Positions 1 to 9,438 of a stretch of 64,000 nt of DNA are shown in pieces; the first letter of the stretch is position 1, and each line of letters starts with the position of its first letter. The stretch lies in the NCBI RefSeq assembly GCF_025717535.1, contig NZ_JAJIRO010000005.1:248001-312000 (forward strand), given 5' to 3'. The stretch comes from Paucibacter sp. Y2R2-4. Lineage in GTDB: Bacteria; Pseudomonadota; Gammaproteobacteria; Burkholderiales; Burkholderiaceae_C. Position numbers and translations under genes: made by a program. Under the pieces are notes generated by a model. That model saw nothing but the letters and a program-made list of their open reading frames with translations. It searched no databases and was not told the origin of the DNA.

Positions 1-595
1 GGCGGTCGTGTTTGTCAGCGCCCATGCCGAACATGCACTGCGCGCCTTTGATTTGGAGGCGATGGATTACCTGACCAAACCGGTGCGCCGCGAGCGTTTG
101 CAAGCGGCCTTGCAGCGGGTGGCGCAGCGCCTGGATGAGCGGGCGGCGGCGCAGGCGCGCCAAGGGCAACCAAGCGGGCAGGGTGGAGCTCATGAACTCG
201 ACGACAGCGCATTCATCAATGTCAGCGATCGGGGGCGGCTCTTGCGAGTGCCGCTCTCAGAAGTGCTGTACTTCAAGGCCGAACTGAAGTATCTGACCTT
301 GCGCACTGCCACACAGAGCTTGGTGATGGACGGCAGCTTGTCCGACTTGGAGCCGCGCCTGGGCGATCGCTTTTTGAGGGTGCACCGCAATGCCTTGGTG
401 GCCAAGGCGGCGGTGCGGGAGCTCGAGCGCCATGCGCCCAGCCCGGGCGCTGAGGATGAGGCAACGACAGCGGCGATCGCTGGCGACGCCGGCGAGGGCT
501 GGGCGGTCCGCATAGCCGGGGTCAATGTTTGGCTGGCTGTGTCCAGGCGTCAGATTGCGGCCGTGCGTGAGGCCTTGGCGGCGCAGGGCAATTAG
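1..595 (+). CDS. LytTR-type response regulator, 3' part (start lies before the window)
   Basis: The open frame runs in from the left edge, so the phospho-acceptor part is missing. What remains is the end of a receiver domain, with the conserved lysine in YLTKPVRRERLQ, then a charged linker and a C-terminal LytTR DNA-binding domain (about residues 70-195 of the visible part: FINVSDRGRLLRVPLSEVLYF, then LRVHRNALVAK). This is the AlgR/LytR class, which binds DNA through a beta-rich LytTR domain rather than a helix-turn-helix. Its cognate kinase is presumably upstream, outside the window; the histidine kinase at 626-1240 is on the opposite strand and pairs better with the regulator at 1250-2944. 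The product ends at a TAG at 593-595. The family is clear; the target genes are unknown. Confidence 0.88.
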   Translation, partial: AVVFVSAHAEHALRAFDLEAMDYLTKPVRRERLQAALQRVAQRLDERAAAQARQGQPSGQGGAHELDDSAFINVSDRGRLLRVPLSEVLYFKAELKYLTLRTATQSLVMDGSLSDLEPRLGDRFLRVHRNALVAKAAVRELERHAPSPGAEDEATTAAIAGDAGEGWAVRIAGVNVWLAVSRRQIAAVREALAAQGN

Positions 596-625
596 GACTA
601 AGACTCGAGCGCAATGGCTCAAGTG

Positions 626-1240
626 CTAAGGCAGCCAGATCTCAAAACGTGTGCCTCCGCCTTGCGGCCTGGCGGCCAAGCTCACCCGACCTTGACGCGG
701 CCCGTTGTGATGGGCGCGGGCCACCGCTGCGCACAACTCCATGCCCAGGCCGGTGGACGAGCGGCTGGACGGATCGCTGGCGCCCAAGCCCAGGCCATCG
801 TCTTCGACAGAAAAGACCAGAAAATCGTCGTGAAGCGCGGCGTCTAGACAAACATCGCTGCGCGCAAAGCGCCAAGCATTGTGCAGGGCTGCTTCCATGG
901 CCAGCAACACCAAGCGCGCATCGAAGTACCAGAAGGGCGGCGCAGTAGCGCAGTCAGCCAAGCGCAATGGGGCGCCGTCGGGGCGGGAGTCGACGCGCAG
1001 CAACTGCTGCAAAAAGCCCTGCGGTGATTCATCCACGCATTGGGCGAAGAGCGCCTTGTCCGCCGATCCGTACAGCGTCAGATAAGCAATCAAGCGCTGG
1101 CGCAGCTGCGAGCAATGTTGATGGGCGCGATGGGCGCGGGGCCGGTCCGGGTCGGCCTCCAGCAGGCTCAACTCGGCTTCCAGCACGCCGAGCTGGTTTT
1201 TTACATCGTGTACAAAAAGCGCCAGCAGTTCCCGATTCAT
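626..1240 (-). CDS. Compact soluble sensor histidine kinase (HATPase)
   Basis: A 204-residue kinase with no membrane segment or separate sensor domain. The N-terminus carries a histidine-box-like motif (FVHDVKNQLGVLEAE, about residues 10-24). The C-terminal half is a GHKL ATPase with an N-box (EAALHNAWRFA), a G1 box (VEDDGLGLGA) and a G2-like stretch (STGLGMELCAAVARAHHN). It begins 9 nt after the end of the receiver-TPR gene at 1250-2944 and reads in the same direction, so the two very probably form a transcript and a two-component pair. Such short kinases usually depend on a partner protein for signal input; the TPR regulator may do this. The phosphorylated histidine was identified by eye only. 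Confidence 0.8.
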   Translation of the reverse strand: MNRELLALFVHDVKNQLGVLEAELSLLEADPDRPRAHRAHQHCSQLRQRLIAYLTLYGSADKALFAQCVDESPQGFLQQLLRVDSRPDGAPLRLADCATAPPFWYFDARLVLLAMEAALHNAWRFARSDVCLDAALHDDFLVFSVEDDGLGLGASDPSSRSSTGLGMELCAAVARAHHNGPRQGRVSLAARPQGGGTRFEIWLP

Positions 1241-1249
1241 GGGCTTTGC

Positions 1250-2944
1250 TTATGGCGCAAGGGAACCGAGGCCAGAGTTGCCGGCTGCTTGGCGCCCGGT
1301 GCTGATTTCAAACGCGCCATTGCCCTGCAGCGCAGCGAGGGTCTCTCGCAAATAGCGCCGCATCTGGGCCACCCGGTCATTCGCGGGCAGCAGTTTCTCT
1401 AGCCGAGCCAGATAGTCGCGCACTTGATTGATTCGGCCCTCATCGGCGGTCTTTTTCAAGCGCAGTGACATGCAGTTCATCTGCGCGCATTCCAGCAGCA
1501 CCGTGGTGTTGTCGGGGTACTCCGCCAGCTCGGCCTCGATGGCATGCAAGGCATCATCCAACTGGCCGCTGCGCAGCAGGCGTTTGGCTTCATACAGCCG
1601 GGTTTTGAGGCCTTGCGTGGCGGCATGCACCATCACCTCAATCTGCTCGGCATGACCGGTATCGGTCAAGGCTTTGCAGATCAGCTGCTGCATGCGGCTG
1701 TTTTCATGGTCGGCGCTGACCGATTGGCGCAGCAGGGCCAGGCCCGCCTCGACTTGGCCGGTTTGCAGCGCTGCCCGCGCCACGGCCACCGTGGCAAAGT
1801 CGGCCTTGCCCTGGCGCAAGCCGGCCAAGGCCTGGGTGGCTTCTTTTTGTGCCCGGTCGGTCTCGCCCAGCAAGGCATGGGCCTGGGCGCGTAAGGCTTG
1901 CACGACCAGATCGAACTCGGGCTTGTGCAGGCCACGCAAGGCGCTTTCGCTGATAGTTTCGAGCGCTTCCTTGGCCTCGCCGATGTCGATTTGGGTTTGC
2001 GCCAGTGCCAGGACATCTTGCGAATTCGCCGTCATTGCGCCTTGGCTGGACTTCAAGGCCTTGGCCAGGCTGGATTTGGCGGTGACCAAATCGTCGTTGC
2101 GATAGGCGCTCTCCGACAACAGGCGCAGCCGCTTGGCGGAGGGCACCACTTGCGCGGCCTGCTTGAGCGTGCTGAGGGCGCCGCCGGCGTCACCGAGGGC
2201 TTCCATAGAGCCGGCCAGCAAATCAAACGCAGCCAGGCATTTGGCACCTTCGCGGCTCTCCAAGATTTCTTCTGACAGGCGTTTGGATTCTTCGAACTTG
2301 CCGCTCGCTTTGGCGGCTCGCGCCATGCCGATTTGCGCCCACATCAGGCCAGCGCGCAGGCCCAGGGCGTCTTGATAGACCTTCTTGGCGTCATCCGGGC
2401 AGCCGAGGTCGAGCAAGACCTGACCCTTGATCTGCAGCCCGTGCATGAACCAGCGGTCTTTCTTGGCCAGCAAGGCATCGCAGGCGGCCAGGGCCGCGCC
2501 CAGGTCTTTTTTGTTCAGCTTGCGGTTGATGTCCAGCAAGGCTTGGCGCTTGTCGAGCTGGTTTTTGAGGCGGTCTTCGATATCACCCGCGGTGATGGGC
2601 TTGAGCAGATAAGCGTCAGGCATATGCTCGCTGGCCGCCGCCACCGAGTTGTAATTGCTCTCGGCCGTGATCATGAAGAACAGACAGTCGGAATTCAGCA
2701 ACTGCTGCTCGCGCAGCAATTCAAACAATTGCTGGCCGTCGGTGCGGTGGTTCAGGTTGTAGTCGCACAGGATCAGGCCATAAGGCTTGGCGCGAATCAT
2801 GCGCAAGGCGTCTTCTGCGGAAGCCGCGGCGTCAATCTTGCCGATGCCCAGCATGCCGAGTTGACCGCGCAGCGTGGTTTGCTGGGTGGCCATATCGTCC
2901 ACCACCAGCGCTTCAATGCGGGAGTACGGAGTCTCGACGTGCAT
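1250..2944 (-). CDS. Response regulator with receiver domain and long TPR region
   Basis: A 564-residue protein. Residues about 8-130 form a CheY-like receiver with the acidic pair (VVDDMA), phospho-acceptor aspartate (ILCDYNLN), switch threonine (FMITAES) and lysine (LLKPI). From about residue 135 to the end it is alpha-helical with repeated TPR-like units (for example AKKVYQDALGLRAGLMWAQI and the LLRSGQLDDALHAIEAELAE region). There is no DNA-binding or enzymatic output domain, so output is probably by protein-protein interaction. The start at 2944 gives MHVETPYSRIEALVVDD. It lies directly upstream of the small kinase at 626-1240. A single-domain-like regulator with a TPR scaffold is known in gammaproteobacteria and betaproteobacteria, but the partners here cannot be named. 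Confidence 0.85.
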   Translation of the reverse strand: MHVETPYSRIEALVVDDMATQQTTLRGQLGMLGIGKIDAAASAEDALRMIRAKPYGLILCDYNLNHRTDGQQLFELLREQQLLNSDCLFFMITAESNYNSVAAASEHMPDAYLLKPITAGDIEDRLKNQLDKRQALLDINRKLNKKDLGAALAACDALLAKKDRWFMHGLQIKGQVLLDLGCPDDAKKVYQDALGLRAGLMWAQIGMARAAKASGKFEESKRLSEEILESREGAKCLAAFDLLAGSMEALGDAGGALSTLKQAAQVVPSAKRLRLLSESAYRNDDLVTAKSSLAKALKSSQGAMTANSQDVLALAQTQIDIGEAKEALETISESALRGLHKPEFDLVVQALRAQAHALLGETDRAQKEATQALAGLRQGKADFATVAVARAALQTGQVEAGLALLRQSVSADHENSRMQQLICKALTDTGHAEQIEVMVHAATQGLKTRLYEAKRLLRSGQLDDALHAIEAELAEYPDNTTVLLECAQMNCMSLRLKKTADEGRINQVRDYLARLEKLLPANDRVAQMRRYLRETLAALQGNGAFEISTGRQAAGNSGLGSLAP

Positions 2945-3131
2945 GTCCTGCCCTTCCTGCTGAACCTACTCGCTGAACCAGGCGCCCGGCCTGGGCTCGC
3001 AATTGAAGGCGGTCCGGCGGGTCATTCTTCTTGTCTGCAGGCTTGAGCTTACCGGAGGCGCCAGCATGCCGGTGTGGCATGACGCAAACAAGCGTGCGAT
3101 AAAACGGCCGCGCGGGCTCAGGTCTAGGTGC

Positions 3132-3335
3132 TCAGGCGTAGGTATCCAGGCGCGTACCCAGGCTACCGCTGCTGGCCAGCGGTGGGTTGGGTGGCACGGC
3201 ATTCAGCAGTTCCATCACTCCTTGCGCTTGCAGATGCATGGCCTTTTTGAGAACGCTGATCTGCGCCTCGGCTTGCACCGAACCCGTGGGGGCAGATCCG
3301 GCCTTGTTGACCAGTGCGGTATTGGCAAGATCCAT
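3132..3335 (-). CDS. YjfB-family putative motility protein
   Basis: A 67-residue protein resembling the YjfB family (putative motility protein). The typical features are a short N-terminal region, a conserved middle helix (QAEAQISVLKKAMHLQAQ, about residues 21-38), a GVMELLNAVPPNPPL-type stretch and a disordered tail ending in GTRLDTYA. A GGGAG ribosome-binding site lies 9-10 nt before the ATG at 3335. In other proteobacteria such genes are linked to flagellar regulons; here it stands alone, although chemotaxis genes lie about 20 kb away. The 190 bases between it and the regulator at 2944 hold no gene that can be supported. Confidence 0.68.
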   Translation of the reverse strand: MDLANTALVNKAGSAPTGSVQAEAQISVLKKAMHLQAQGVMELLNAVPPNPPLASSGSLGTRLDTYA

Positions 3336-3412
3336 GATGCGGGCTCCCAGGGGCTGCTGACTCTTGAGCTATCGGCCACTAGGCGCCCAGCTTGAGGCCT
3401 GAACGTTGGACG

Positions 3413-3456
3413 AAAAAAAGGCCTGCTCGGTGCGAACGCCGCTGCAGGCCCTCTTT
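3413..3456 (-). terminator. Terminator after ppc
   Basis: The arms GGCCTGC and GCAGGCC are separated by a 17-nt loop. Read on the minus strand, the hairpin is followed by a run of seven T, in the right place and orientation to end the ppc transcript (ppc stops at 3472). Confidence 0.75.
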
Positions 3457-3471
3457 TGTCTTACTTGGTTC

Positions 3472-6321
3472 TCAACCTGTGTTGCGCAAACCCGCCGCAA
3501 TGCCATTGATGGACAAATGGATGCCGCGTTGCACACGCTCCATGGCCGGGTCCTCCGAACGTTTGTCCGCCGGAATGGCGCGGTAGCGGCGCATCAGCTC
3601 GACCTGCAAGTGGTTCAACGGGTCGATATAGGGGAAGCGGTGCTCGATCGAGCGGGCCAGCGCCGGATTGCCGGCCAAGCGCTGGGCTTCGCCGGTGATC
3701 AGGTTCAAGGCTTGTTGGGTGCGGCTGAATTCCTCTTGCACGGCGGCAAAGATCTTTTTGCCCAGACGCTTGTTCTCGACCAACTCCACATAGCGCTCGG
3801 CAATACCCATATCGGTCTTGGCCAGCACCATGTCAAGATTGGACAGCAGCGTACGGAAGAAGGGCCATTGCTTGAGCATGCGCTTGAGCAGGGCCAGGTT
3901 CTGCGAGTACTGCTCGCTGCCTTCCGCGCCCAAGAAGCCCATCACCGCCGAGCCAAAACCGCACCAGCCGGGCAGGGCTACACGGCTCTGACCCCAGCTG
4001 AAGCCCCAGGGAATGGCGCGCAGGTCTTCAATCGCCCGTGTGGCTTTGCGCGAGGCCGGGCGCGAGCCGATGTTCAGCTCGGCAATCTCGCGGATGGGCG
4101 TGGCGGCGAAGAAGTAATCGGCAAAACCGGCGGTGTCATAGACCAAGCCCCGGTAGGCTTTGAAGCTGGCGTCCGACAAGGTCTGGGCCGCTTCCAAAAA
4201 GCTCTTGGGCGCATTCTTGGTGGGGTGCAACAGGGTCGCTTCCAAGGTGGCGGCCACCAGGGTCTCTAGATTGCGCCGGCCGATCTCGGGGTTGGCGTAC
4301 TTAGATGCAATCACCTCGCCTTGCTCGGTCAGGCGAATTTGGCCATTCACCGTGCCGGGAGGCTGGGCCAAGATGGCTTGATAGCTGGGGCCGCCGCCGC
4401 GACCCACGGTGCCGCCACGGCCGTGGAACAAGCGCAAGGTGATGCCGTGCTCGGCGCGCAAGGCGTCGAACATCTGCACCAGGGCAATCTCGGCGCGGTA
4501 GAGCTCCCAACTGCTGGTGAAGACACCGCCGTCTTTGTTGGAATCGGAGTAGCCCAGCATGATGTCTTGCTCGGCGCCACTGCGCACCAGCATGGCGGCC
4601 ATGCCGGGCAGGGCGTAGAACTCCTGCATGATCTGCGGCGCTTCGCGCAGGTCGCCAATGGTTTCGAACAGCGGCGAGACGATCAGATCGCTGACGGCCG
4701 CGCGTTCGGCGTCGCCGTCCAAGGTGCCGCGCAGCAGTCCCACTTCCTTCAGCAGCAAGAGCACTTCCAGCAAGTCGCTGACCGATTCGGTGTGCGAGAT
4801 GATGTAGTGGCGCAAGGACTCGCGGCCAAAGCGCTGCAGCGATTCGCGCGTCGCTTCAAAGATGGCCAGCTCGGTGACGCTGCGCTCGCTGTATTGAGCG
4901 CCATGCACGCGCAAGGGCCGTGCATCGTTGAGCAGGCGCAAGAGCAGCTCGCGCCTTGGAGCTTCACCCAAGCTGGAATAGTTCGCTTCGATGCGTGCGG
5001 TTTGCAGCAGCTCGGCGACCACGGCCTCATGCTGGTCCGAGCTCTGGCGCAGATCCAAGGTGGCCAGATGGAAGCCGAACACCCGCACGGCGCGCATCAG
5101 CGGCTTCAGGCGCGGCGCAATCAAAGCCTCGGCATGGTGGCTGCGCAAAGAGGCTTCGATCACGCGCAAATCGGCCAGCAGCTCGTCGGGGTTAGCGTAA
5201 GGCTGCTGGGGCGCCACCGCATGGCGCAAGGCCTCGGTGCCGGTCAGTTGATGCAAGGTGGCCGCCGCACGGGCATACATGCCGGTGAGGGCGCGCCGAT
5301 AGGGCTCGTCCATGCGGTGTTCGTTGCGGTCCGGGCTGCGTTCGGCCAGTGCCTGCATTTCAGGCGAGATCTGGGCCAAGCGAGCCGAAATCGACAACTC
5401 CGCGCCCAGCTCATGGATCTCGGTCAGATAGTGGCGCAACGCCACCTCGCTCTGATGCGAGAGCGCATAACGCAGGGTTGCTGCGGTGACATTGGGGTTG
5501 CCGTCGCGGTCGCCGCCAATCCAATGGCCCATGCGCAAGAAGCTGTTGAAGTCATGCCCTGGCAGGGCTTCTTCCAGCTCGGCATAGAGCTTGGGGATTT
5601 GGCGCAAAAAGGTCGACTGGTAGTAGGACAGCGCGTTTTCGATCTCGTCTGCCACCGTCAGCTTGCTGTAGCGCAGCATGCGGGTCTGCCAGAGCTGGGT
5701 CACGCGGGCGCGGATCAGAGCCTCGTTGTCGCGCTTCTCGCGCTCGGTGTGCAGGCTGTCGCGCAGCTCCACCAACTGGGCCACGGCACGCTCGGCATCC
5801 AAGATGCTCTTGCGCTGGACTTCGGTGGGGTGGGCGGTCAGCACCGGCGAGATGAAGCCATGGTGCAGGGTTTTGGCGATCTCAGCGGGGCGCACGCCTG
5901 CTTCGTGGAGTCGCTCCAAGGCGAAACCCAGAGAGCCAGCTTGTTGGCTGCCGGCGCGCTCATGGATTTCGCGGCGGCGCACATGGTGACGGTCTTCGGC
6001 GATATTGGCCAGGTGCGAGAAATAGCTGAAGGCGCGAATCACGCTGACGGCTTGCTCGCCGCTCAAGCTCTTGAGCAGTTTGTCAAAGCTCTTGCCGGCC
6101 TGGGCGTCGGCCTTGTGGCGGTAGGCCACCGAGAGCTTGCGGATGCGTTCCACCAACTCGTAAACCTCGCGCCCCTCTTGTTCGCGAATCACCTCGCCCA
6201 GAATTCGGCCCAGCAGGCGGATGTCATCCATCAGCGGCTGGTTCTTGTCGGCACCGATCAGCTTGGGTGCGACGGATTTTGCGGAGACTCTTTTTGCGGA
6301 CACTGGGGACTTGGGCGGCAT
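3472..6321 (-). CDS. ppc: Phosphoenolpyruvate carboxylase
   Basis: Full-length 949-residue PEP carboxylase, which adds bicarbonate to PEP to make oxaloacetate and refill the TCA cycle. Recognisable motifs are [11 protein letters not shown] (about residue 160, catalytic histidine), the glycine-rich loop [15 protein letters not shown] (about residue 650), [10 protein letters not shown], and the conserved C-terminal NTG (here LRNTG), which contributes to the active site. Length matches the bacterial family (880-950). The N-terminus has a short basic extension ([20 protein letters not shown]). It is divergent from hemC, with about 180 bases between them that contain a perfect inverted repeat at 6350-6372. 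Confidence 0.98.
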   Translation of the reverse strand: MPPKSPVSAKRVSAKSVAPKLIGADKNQPLMDDIRLLGRILGEVIREQEGREVYELVERIRKLSVAYRHKADAQAGKSFDKLLKSLSGEQAVSVIRAFSYFSHLANIAEDRHHVRRREIHERAGSQQAGSLGFALERLHEAGVRPAEIAKTLHHGFISPVLTAHPTEVQRKSILDAERAVAQLVELRDSLHTEREKRDNEALIRARVTQLWQTRMLRYSKLTVADEIENALSYYQSTFLRQIPKLYAELEEALPGHDFNSFLRMGHWIGGDRDGNPNVTAATLRYALSHQSEVALRHYLTEIHELGAELSISARLAQISPEMQALAERSPDRNEHRMDEPYRRALTGMYARAAATLHQLTGTEALRHAVAPQQPYANPDELLADLRVIEASLRSHHAEALIAPRLKPLMRAVRVFGFHLATLDLRQSSDQHEAVVAELLQTARIEANYSSLGEAPRRELLLRLLNDARPLRVHGAQYSERSVTELAIFEATRESLQRFGRESLRHYIISHTESVSDLLEVLLLLKEVGLLRGTLDGDAERAAVSDLIVSPLFETIGDLREAPQIMQEFYALPGMAAMLVRSGAEQDIMLGYSDSNKDGGVFTSSWELYRAEIALVQMFDALRAEHGITLRLFHGRGGTVGRGGGPSYQAILAQPPGTVNGQIRLTEQGEVIASKYANPEIGRRNLETLVAATLEATLLHPTKNAPKSFLEAAQTLSDASFKAYRGLVYDTAGFADYFFAATPIREIAELNIGSRPASRKATRAIEDLRAIPWGFSWGQSRVALPGWCGFGSAVMGFLGAEGSEQYSQNLALLKRMLKQWPFFRTLLSNLDMVLAKTDMGIAERYVELVENKRLGKKIFAAVQEEFSRTQQALNLITGEAQRLAGNPALARSIEHRFPYIDPLNHLQVELMRRYRAIPADKRSEDPAMERVQRGIHLSINGIAAGLRNTG

Positions 6322-6349
6322 GGCGGGGGCTCGTCAAAAGGGTGAAACC

Positions 6350-6372
6350 AGCATGTAACCAAGTTACATGCT
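6350..6372. promoter_or_regulatory. Perfect inverted repeat between ppc and hemC (candidate operator)
   Basis: The arms AGCATGTAAC and GTTACATGCT are exact reverse complements separated by CAA. The repeat is 29 bases upstream of the ppc start codon and about 130 bases upstream of hemC, in the only promoter-bearing gap between the divergent genes. There is no T-run on either side, so an operator is more likely than a terminator. The binding protein is unknown. Confidence 0.5.
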
Positions 6373-6500
6373 TCTGACTTTAACAGTTTCTTTGAGGCAG
6401 TCGAAAACGCGCGCAAAGAGAGCTGCGCCTAATGTCAATTCAAGGCCCTGGCAACGCTGCGGTGTGGGGCCTTGGCGGCCTGCCTGCTAGCATTCGCCCC

Positions 6501-7433
6501 ATGAGTGAAACCATTACCATTGCGACGCGCGAAAGCCGTCTGGCGCTGTGGCAGGCCGAATATGTGAAGTCCTTGCTGGAGCAGGATCTGGGGCTGCAGG
6601 TCAGCCTGCTGGGCATGACGACCCGGGGCGACCAAATCTTGGACCGCAGCCTGTCCAAGGTGGGCGGTAAGGGCCTCTTCGTCAAGGAGCTGGAGACCGC
6701 CCTGGAAGAAGGCGCGGCCCAGTTGGCGGTCCATTCCTTGAAGGATGTGCCCATGGAGCTGCCTGAAGGCTTCGAGCTGGTGGCGATTCTGGAACGTGAG
6801 GACCCGCGCGACGCTTTTGTCTCCAATCAATACGCTTCCCTCCATGAACTGCCGCAGGGCGCTGTGGTGGGCACCTCGAGCTTGCGCCGCGTGGTGCAAC
6901 TCAAGGCCTTGCGGCCCGATCTCCGCATTGAGCCCTTGCGTGGCAATTTGGACACACGCTTGCGCAAGCTCGACGAAGGCGGCTATGACGCCATCGTGCT
7001 GGCCGCCGCAGGTTTGATGCGTTTGGGCTTGGCGGACCGCATCCGCTGCCGTTTCGAGACCCGCGAAATGATTCCCTGCGCCGGCCAAGGCGCGCTGGGC
7101 CTGGAGGTGCGCGCCGAGGCTGAGGCCTTGAAGGCGAAGCTCAGCCCCTTGATCCACACGCCCACGTGGTTGGCAACGCAGGCCGAGCGGGCGGTGTCGC
7201 GCAGCTTAGGCGGCAGCTGCAGCATGCCTTTGGCAGCCCATGCGCATTGGGGCGATGAGGCGGTGTTGACGATCGATGTGGCGCTGGGCGATGCCGAGCA
7301 GCCGGAGCGCGCGCTCTTGAAGGCGACGCTGAGCGAGGACGTTCAAACGGTGGCGCAGGCTTTGGCCTTTGGCGAGCGCGCCGCCCAAGCCTTGCGTGAT
7401 CTGGGTGCCGGTAGCTATCTGCCCCAGGTTTGA
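6501..7433 (+). CDS. hemC: Hydroxymethylbilane synthase (porphobilinogen deaminase)
   Basis: A 310-residue enzyme that joins four porphobilinogen molecules into hydroxymethylbilane in haem synthesis. It starts [18 protein letters not shown]. Other family motifs are [25 protein letters not shown] and the dipyrromethane cofactor cysteine in [12 protein letters not shown]. An in-frame ATG 23 codons earlier (6432) exists, but family members begin at the position chosen here. The stop codon overlaps the region of the hemD start. It is the first of four genes, hemC-hemD-hemX-hemY, reading together. Confidence 0.97.
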   Translation: MSETITIATRESRLALWQAEYVKSLLEQDLGLQVSLLGMTTRGDQILDRSLSKVGGKGLFVKELETALEEGAAQLAVHSLKDVPMELPEGFELVAILEREDPRDAFVSNQYASLHELPQGAVVGTSSLRRVVQLKALRPDLRIEPLRGNLDTRLRKLDEGGYDAIVLAAAGLMRLGLADRIRCRFETREMIPCAGQGALGLEVRAEAEALKAKLSPLIHTPTWLATQAERAVSRSLGGSCSMPLAAHAHWGDEAVLTIDVALGDAEQPERALLKATLSEDVQTVAQALAFGERAAQALRDLGAGSYLPQV

Positions 7434-7447
7434 GTGAGCTGATTGCC

Positions 7448-8251
7448 ATGTCAGAAGCGCGGCTGATTCTGACCCGGCCGCGTCAGCAGGCCGAAGATTG
7501 GCTGCGGCGCCTGTCCCTGCATGGGGTCGCTGCCGCCAGCCTACCCCTGATCGACATCGTGCCCGGCGATGGGGCTGCGGCTGAGCAAGCTTGGTCGCTC
7601 TTGCCGGCCGCTGGCTTGGCCATGTTTGTCAGCCCCAATGCCGTGGCGCAGTTCTTTGCCCGTAGGCCTGCGGCGCAGACTTGGCCGCCTCAGACTTTGG
7701 CCGCCTGCGTAGGCCCTGGCAGCGCCAAGGCTTTGGTGGCCCATGGCGTCCCTGAACATTTGATCGTTCAACCGCCTTCGGATGCGCCCAGCCTGGACTC
7801 TGAGCACCTGTGGCCGGTCTTGCAGGCTCGCGGGCCGTGGGCGGGACGGCTGTGCTTGATGCTGCGCGGCGATGGTGGCCGCGAATGGCTGGCCGAGCGT
7901 TTGCAAGAGGCTGGAGCGCAGACGCAGTTTTTCAGCGTCTATCAACGGCGCTGCCCGCAGCTGAGTGAGACGGAGCAAGCGCTGCTGGAGCAAGCCTTGG
8001 CCGCGCCCGAGCGGCATGTTTGGTTGTTCAGCAGCGCCGAGGCCATTGGCTATTTGCAGCGCCTGGCAGGCGAGCAGACCGATTGGCGCGGGCTGAGATG
8101 CATCGCCACCCATGAGCGGATTGCGGCGCGAGCACGCGAGTTGCTCGGCCCAAAGGCGGGGCTTGTGGTTTTGGCGCGACCCGACGCGGCTGCAGTGGTC
8201 GAAGCCTTCCGTGCGATCCAGGGTCGACCCCTACAATCATTTTCACCGTGA
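7448..8251 (+). CDS. hemD: Uroporphyrinogen-III synthase
   Basis: About 267 residues. It closes hydroxymethylbilane to uroporphyrinogen III with inversion of ring D. HemD is poorly conserved, but the opening ARLILTRPRQQAEDW, the FVSPNAV motif and the C-terminal two-domain pattern fit, and the position directly after hemC is decisive. The frame can begin at a TTG at 7430 that overlaps the hemC stop; the ATG at 7448 is preferred because the conserved beta strand begins just after it. The end overlaps the GTG start of hemX. Confidence 0.92.
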   Translation: MSEARLILTRPRQQAEDWLRRLSLHGVAAASLPLIDIVPGDGAAAEQAWSLLPAAGLAMFVSPNAVAQFFARRPAAQTWPPQTLAACVGPGSAKALVAHGVPEHLIVQPPSDAPSLDSEHLWPVLQARGPWAGRLCLMLRGDGGREWLAERLQEAGAQTQFFSVYQRRCPQLSETEQALLEQALAAPERHVWLFSSAEAIGYLQRLAGEQTDWRGLRCIATHERIAARARELLGPKAGLVVLARPDAAAVVEAFRAIQGRPLQSFSP

Positions 8252-9423
8252 GTGATACCCAACAAACCCCTTTTGAAGCCGCCAAGCCTGCGGGCGAAGC
8301 TGCTGTCGCTGCATCGGCGGCAATGGCTGCACCCGTCGCCGCTGGCTCTGGCTCTTTGCCCACCTGGGTGCCGGTCAGCGTCGCACTCTTGACCTTGAGT
8401 TCCCTGGCTGGCGTTGGCTTGGCCTGGCAAAGTCTGAGCCGGCAGCAGGCGCTTGAGCAAGAGCTGGTGAAACGCCAAACAGCGGTGCAGGCCGATGCGG
8501 GCGAGGCGCGCGCCCTGGCTCGTCAGTCTCAAGACCTGACCCGCGATACCGCCGCCAAGGTGGCTTTGCTGGATGCGCGCTTGGCCGAGGTGTCTTTGCA
8601 GCGCGGGCAGTTGGAAGAGTTGATCCAGTCGATGTCCCGCTCCAGAGATGAGAACGTGATCGGGGATATTGAAGCCTCGATTCGGGTTGCGCTGCAGCAG
8701 TCCACCATCACCGGCAGTGCCGAACCTTTGATCGCCACCTTGCGGCAGGCCGACGAGCGCTTGCTGCGCTACAAGCAGCCGCGCATGGAAGGTGTGCGCC
8801 GCGCGGTGTCGCGCGACTTGGATCGGGTCAAGGCGGTTAGCGTGGTGGATATTTCCACCTTGACCATCAAGCTCGACGAAGTGGTGCGCTTGCTGGATGA
8901 GTTGCCGCTCTTGTCCAGCGCCGATTCACTTCATGTCCCTGACGCGGCGGCGCCGCGCGAGGAAAAGACCAACAGCACGCGCAAGCCCTCGGCGAGCGTG
9001 GCCGCCAGGGCGCCGGACCCGGCTGATGGCGTGCTGGCGCAGTGGTGGTGGCAGGCCAAACGAAGCCTGAGCGAAGGCGCCGGGCTGGTGTGGGGCGAGG
9101 CCAGAACCTTGCTGCGTGTCACCCGCATCGATCATCCCGAAGCAGCATTGCTGACGCCGGACCAGTCTTTCTTTCTACGCGAGAACTTGAAGCTGCGCTT
9201 GCTGAATGCTCGGCTGGCTTTGTTGAGCCGCCAGTTCGATACGGCGCAGGCCGATCTACGGGATTCGCAAGAAATGCTGGGACGCTATTTCGACGCTCGC
9301 TCGCGCAAAGTGGCCTCGGCTGCGGATCTGATGCGGCAAGTTGCAGGTCAAGCTCGTCAGGTGAATGTTCCCCGGCCCGACGATACGCTGGCGGCCTTGA
9401 CCGCGGCCGCGGCTGGACGTTGA
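8248..9423 (+). CDS. hemX: HemX family membrane protein
   Basis: A 391-residue HemX protein, often annotated as uroporphyrin-III C-methyltransferase although it lacks a methyltransferase fold. The layout is an Ala/Pro-rich cytoplasmic N-terminus, one membrane helix (about residues 36-58, VPVSVALLTLSSLAGVGLAW), a coiled coil (about 65-140, rich in Q, A, R and E), and a periplasmic domain with the RLLRYKQPRMEGVRRAVSRD and LTPDQSFFLRENLKLRLLNA regions typical of the family. It uses a GTG start overlapping the hemD stop by 4 nt. The biochemical role is not established; it is a constant neighbour of hemC/hemD and hemY in proteobacteria. Confidence 0.9.
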   Translation: MSDTQQTPFEAAKPAGEAAVAASAAMAAPVAAGSGSLPTWVPVSVALLTLSSLAGVGLAWQSLSRQQALEQELVKRQTAVQADAGEARALARQSQDLTRDTAAKVALLDARLAEVSLQRGQLEELIQSMSRSRDENVIGDIEASIRVALQQSTITGSAEPLIATLRQADERLLRYKQPRMEGVRRAVSRDLDRVKAVSVVDISTLTIKLDEVVRLLDELPLLSSADSLHVPDAAAPREEKTNSTRKPSASVAARAPDPADGVLAQWWWQAKRSLSEGAGLVWGEARTLLRVTRIDHPEAALLTPDQSFFLRENLKLRLLNARLALLSRQFDTAQADLRDSQEMLGRYFDARSRKVASAADLMRQVAGQARQVNVPRPDDTLAALTAAAAGR

Positions 9424-9438
9424 GGCGGGGGCGAGTTC

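Noticed and set aside
4321-6345. Long plus-strand frame (674 codons) opposite ppc
   Set aside because: Antisense shadow of a well conserved gene in GC-rich DNA; composition is Gln/Ala/Gly-rich and matches no family.
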